64,000 nucleotides of DNA from a virus: the IMG/VR virus record IMGVR_UViG_3300031857_012457, positions 1-64,000 of that record; one strand, 5' to 3'. Positions 60,931 through 64,000 of this stretch are shown piece by piece. Made by a program: the position numbers and the translations under genes. Each line of letters opens with the position of its first letter. The first letter of the stretch is position 1. Below the pieces are notes generated by a model. It was not told the DNA's origin. It saw only the letters and a program-made list of their open reading frames with translations, and ran no database searches.

Positions 60931-62712
60931 TTATCCTTCACAACTTACACATTCTGGGTCCATTGCCTTTGCTGCAATATCACCTCTTAAAACTGATTCG
61001 GTTCTCATATAATATAATGTTTTTACTCCTTGTTTCCAAGCTTCCATATGAATTTGATTAATCCACTTTGGTTCTGCGGTTGCAGGGAATGCCAAATTTA
61101 GGGAAACTGCTTGGTCGATATATTGTTGTCTAACACCTGCTTGTCTTACTAAATCTAATTGGTTGATTTCTTTAAATGTTTTGAATACATCTTTAACTGA
61201 ATTACATCTGTGTGCTCTTTCATCTATAGATACTTCTTTACATTCAAGTAACTTACCATCTGAAAAACAGTAATCATCTAAAAAGTCCAAATCTTGTACT
61301 GAACCACCATCTGCTAAAATCTTATCCCATACCTCTTTGGTATTTTTTCCAATCTTACGAAGTACTCTTTCCAATTCAGGATTCTTTCTAATGAATGTAC
61401 CCTTTGCAGTTTGTTCTGTAAACACATTTGCTGCCCAAGGTTCAATACCACTACTAACATTACCACTCAATTTAGAGTTTGATACCGTAGGTGCTACTGC
61501 TCTCAAATGTGTATTTCTCATACCACTCTCTTTACACCATAGTGGTTCACCATATTCACTAGCTAACCATCTACTTGCTCTTTCAGATTCAATCTTTAAT
61601 TGAGAGAAAATCTTACGAGTTTCAAATTGAGCTTGTAAACCTTCAAATGGTAATCCTTTTTGTTGTAAGTAAGTGTGCCATCCCAATACACCTAATCCTA
61701 ATGCTCTACCTCTTTCTGCTGAACGAACTGAATTCTCAAATCCTTTCATATTTTTAGCTCTTTGGATAAATTCTTCCAACACACCATCTAAAAATATAGT
61801 AGAAGTATATATCAAATCGGTATCTTTCCACTCATCGTATTTAGCTAAATTCAGTGATGATAAACAGCAAACAAATGAATGTTGTTCATCGGTGTGTAGA
61901 ACGATTTCAGAACAAATGTTGGTCATATGAACTTTCAATCCATTCTTTTTATACATTTCAGGATTTGCTTTGTTTACATTTCCCTTGTACATAATGTACG
62001 GTTCACCAGTTGCTTTTCTTTTCTGAAGTATCTTACCCCATTTTCTACGAGCTTCCGAATCACCTTCTTCTACCTTTCTCATAAACCTATCACTAACCAC
62101 AACACATTGATGTAAGTTAAGTGATTGACGATTCACATCTCCCTTTGGTTCTCTGATTTCTAAAAAATCTTCAAAATCCTTATGTTCTACTTTAATGTTT
62201 ACCGATGCTGCTCCTCTACGAACTGAACCTTGATTTGTAGCAAGAATAGTTGAATCATAGATTTTAGCAAATGGTACAATACCATCGGATGTTCCGTTAC
62301 CAGTAATTTTACTACCTGCTGGTCTAATCATATTGATACCAATACCAACACCACCACCATGCTTTGCCAACAACATCAATTCTAAATTTTTAGAACCAAT
62401 TTCATAGATACTATCACCTACATCAATACCGAAACATGAGATTGGTAAACCTCTATCAGTACCAGTATTTGATAATACAGGCGTTGCTAAACACAACCAT
62501 CCTTTCCAAATGTAATCAAAGAACTTTGTTGCCAATTGTGGTTTCTCCAATCTTTTAGCAACTGCCGTAGCAACTCTCCAATATGCATCCTTTGGTTTTT
62601 CACCAGCTTGTAGGTAAGTTTTAGATATAGTTTTTACATATATCTCATTATTTCCCCAAGATGGGAAATCAACATCTACTTCCCATCCGTATTCTTCTCC
62701 GTAATTTCTCAT
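60931..62712 (-). CDS. nrdA: Ribonucleotide reductase class I large subunit
   Basis: A 593-residue alpha subunit. Active-site features: LPISCFG (redox Cys), MTNICSEIVLHTDEQ (radical Cys and Glu), VCCLSSLNL (redox Cys partner), SNVSSGIEP-like region (GNVSSGIEPWAANVF), LYYMRTES with the Tyr-Tyr radical relay, and a C-terminal CVSC that accepts electrons. An N-terminal ATP cone is missing, so overall activity control by dATP is probably lost. Makes dNTPs for phage replication with NrdB. Confidence 0.95.
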   Translation of the reverse strand: MRNYGEEYGWEVDVDFPSWGNNEIYVKTISKTYLQAGEKPKDAYWRVATAVAKRLEKPQLATKFFDYIWKGWLCLATPVLSNTGTDRGLPISCFGIDVGDSIYEIGSKNLELMLLAKHGGGVGIGINMIRPAGSKITGNGTSDGIVPFAKIYDSTILATNQGSVRRGAASVNIKVEHKDFEDFLEIREPKGDVNRQSLNLHQCVVVSDRFMRKVEEGDSEARRKWGKILQKRKATGEPYIMYKGNVNKANPEMYKKNGLKVHMTNICSEIVLHTDEQHSFVCCLSSLNLAKYDEWKDTDLIYTSTIFLDGVLEEFIQRAKNMKGFENSVRSAERGRALGLGVLGWHTYLQQKGLPFEGLQAQFETRKIFSQLKIESERASRWLASEYGEPLWCKESGMRNTHLRAVAPTVSNSKLSGNVSSGIEPWAANVFTEQTAKGTFIRKNPELERVLRKIGKNTKEVWDKILADGGSVQDLDFLDDYCFSDGKLLECKEVSIDERAHRCNSVKDVFKTFKEINQLDLVRQAGVRQQYIDQAVSLNLAFPATAEPKWINQIHMEAWKQGVKTLYYMRTESVLRGDIAAKAMDPECVSCEG

Positions 62713-62720
62713 AATCTTTT

Positions 62721-63734
62721 TTAAAATATATCATCCCAATTTTCACCTTCTCCTGCCTTTGAATAATCAGTTGGTCTGATTGCAAAGAAGTCGGTATGTG
62801 TAACACCTCCCGTAAGATGATAAAACCAATCCAATTCAGATGCTTTCTTCTCATCAAACTCAAAGTAGTCATCTCCACCTTTGATGGGGGTGTATCCCAA
62901 TTCTGCTAACTTCTCATTAACTCTTTTTGTAATGAATTCCTTTAGGTCATCTTTTTTAAGATTCTCCAAATCACCCATTTCAAAAATTTTATCAATGAAT
63001 TTATGTTCCAAATCTCTAATAATTTCAGCTGCTTTGTAGATATCAGCTTTTGCTTCTTCTAACAATTCAGGATACTCTTCACACATATGCCTGAATAACT
63101 GGCAACCCATCTTTGAATGTAGTGATTCATCTCTAACACTCCACTTCATTTGTTGTCCAATTCCTTTTAATAAGTTTCGCATTTGAAAACTATAAAGAAC
63201 TGCAAATGATGAATAAAGTGCTACACCCTCTGTGAATGCTGAAAATATAGCAAGTGAACGTGCTACCTCAACTCTAGCCTGATGATTTGTTTTTAAATCT
63301 TCAGGTGTCCATTCGGCAGTTACATTGGTTAGTAATTCAAATCTTTCTTTCATAACTTCATCATGCATAAAACCTGCGAAGTCATCTAATCCCAATGTTT
63401 CATTTAGATAAGAATATGCAACTGAATGTATTGTTTCTTGAGAACCAAATGCCATTGCCATCTGACGGATTTCATGCTTTGGAAACCATTTAGTAACCAT
63501 ACCAGTCCAATAATCAGAAACGGCACATTCGGTTTGAGCAAATCCTAAAAGTATATTACCTACTAAATGCTTTTCTTCTTTTGTTAAATTCTCATTCCAA
63601 TCTTTCACATCCATCTGCATTGGTATTTCAGTATGCAACCAAAATGCCTGCATTTGTTTCAACCAACCCTCATTGTAATAATCTGGATATTCGAATGGTT
63701 TATATGGGATTCTTTCTGTAAATAATTTACTCAT
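62721..63734 (-). CDS. nrdB: Ribonucleotide reductase class I small subunit
   Basis: A 337-residue beta subunit. Metal ligands: TECAVSDYW (first carboxylate), QETIHSVAYSYL (ExxH plus the radical Tyr four residues after the His), TEGVALYSSF, RDESLHSKMG. The first ligand appears to be Glu and not the usual Asp. The C-terminal tail (GEGENWDDIF) docks on NrdA. The gene begins 92 nt after the partial gene at the right edge and is followed by nrdA 8 nt later. Confidence 0.95.
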   Translation of the reverse strand: MSKLFTERIPYKPFEYPDYYNEGWLKQMQAFWLHTEIPMQMDVKDWNENLTKEEKHLVGNILLGFAQTECAVSDYWTGMVTKWFPKHEIRQMAMAFGSQETIHSVAYSYLNETLGLDDFAGFMHDEVMKERFELLTNVTAEWTPEDLKTNHQARVEVARSLAIFSAFTEGVALYSSFAVLYSFQMRNLLKGIGQQMKWSVRDESLHSKMGCQLFRHMCEEYPELLEEAKADIYKAAEIIRDLEHKFIDKIFEMGDLENLKKDDLKEFITKRVNEKLAELGYTPIKGGDDYFEFDEKKASELDWFYHLTGGVTHTDFFAIRPTDYSKAGEGENWDDIF

Positions 63735-63743
63735 ATTTTTAAT

Positions 63744-63842
63744 TTATTTATGTTTTGAATTGTAGGTATAACTATCTAATGAACTTACAAATTTTCTATT
63801 TTCTTTAGAAAACTTTATACAATTATCCCATATTCTCAACAT
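63744..63842 (-). CDS. Possible tiny protein (32 aa)
   Basis: ATG at 63842, stop at 63744-63746, overlapping the end of the right-edge gene by 20 nt. Sequence starts MLRIWDNCIKFSKENRKF. No relative recognised and no independent support beyond compact spacing. Confidence 0.3.
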   Translation of the reverse strand: MLRIWDNCIKFSKENRKFVSSLDSYTYNSKHK

Positions 63843-64000
63843 ACTTTTTGTGTAATAATTTTTTCTCTAATCCCTCTCCGTTTTTACTATCTTTTGTAGA
63901 AGCCATTCCATCAATTGAAGTTGCAGCGTATACATCCATAACTCCATGAAAGGTATCAATCTTTGCAGGAAATGTCATTCCATCAGGTCCAAATCGATTC
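63823..64000 (-). CDS. Partial gene at right edge, unknown function
   Basis: An open frame enters from the right and ends with TAA at 63823-63825. The visible 58 residues (RFGPDGMTFPAKIDTFHGVM ... KKLLHKKYVENMG) have no motif I recognise. It lies upstream of nrdB and would be transcribed before it. Confidence 0.55.
   Translation of the reverse strand, partial: NRFGPDGMTFPAKIDTFHGVMDVYAATSIDGMASTKDSKNGEGLEKKLLHKKYVENMG

Overview
The window is a 64 kb piece of an AT-rich, T4-like myovirus genome. The phage signature is the right half: a family B DNA polymerase (gp43-like), sliding clamp (gp45-like), clamp loader large and small subunits (gp44- and gp62-like), and ribonucleotide reductase NrdA/NrdB with a thioredoxin. 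Small conserved marine/freshwater T4-like proteins of unknown function are scattered between them. Every gene I accept is on the minus strand, so transcription runs from right to left. I see no tRNA, no CRISPR array and no gap above 300 bases without a gene. The host is almost certainly a Bacteroidota bacterium. The best promoters match the Bacteroidota form (TTG, 20 nt, TAnnTTTA/G). The phage carries a DUF4494-like protein, a SusC-like TonB-dependent receptor, Bacteroidota-style lipoproteins and domains resembling the type IX secretion C-terminal domain. No capsid or tail structural genes are in this window.

Layout from left to right. (a) 1-3.6 kb: small unknown genes, several with their own strong TTG-N20-TAnnTTTA promoter and a C-rich leader; this looks like an early region. 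At the far left are two probable internal head proteins. (b) 3.6-4.9 kb: two conserved phage unknowns. (c) 4.9-20 kb: an unusual envelope module of about 17 genes, most with signal peptides or lipoboxes. It holds a NUC1-type nuclease, two beta-barrel proteins, four lipoproteins, a TonB-dependent receptor with its beta-helix lipoprotein, two CsgG-like proteins, two dockerin/cohesin-like proteins (one with a C-type lectin domain) and a cluster of small membrane proteins likely to include the holin. (d) 20-24 kb: GH19 endolysin and likely virion-internal proteins. (e) 24-44 kb: ferredoxin, GroEL and a large glycan island (about ten glycosyltransferase-like genes, sugar kinase, nucleotidyltransferase, epimerase, two methyltransferases, SGNH esterase-like proteins, an APS-kinase-like protein and a 2OG-Fe(II) oxygenase). 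(f) 44-57 kb: Cas4/RecB-like nuclease, clamp loader, polymerase, clamp and two related SPPY DNA methyltransferases, then a 756-residue protein of unknown function with an HNH-like C-terminus. (g) 57-64 kb: a three-gene metabolic cassette (PLP enzyme, 2-hydroxyacid dehydrogenase-like, asparagine synthetase-like) and the nucleotide reductase operon.

How it may work together. The right half copies and possibly methylates phage DNA and supplies dNTPs. The glycan island could decorate virions, DNA or the host surface. The envelope module is the most striking part: it appears to rebuild the outside of the infected Bacteroidota cell with receptors, lectin and self-assembling dockerin/cohesin proteins. 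I regard this module as the best candidate for an undescribed system. Its function is inferred from domain content only.
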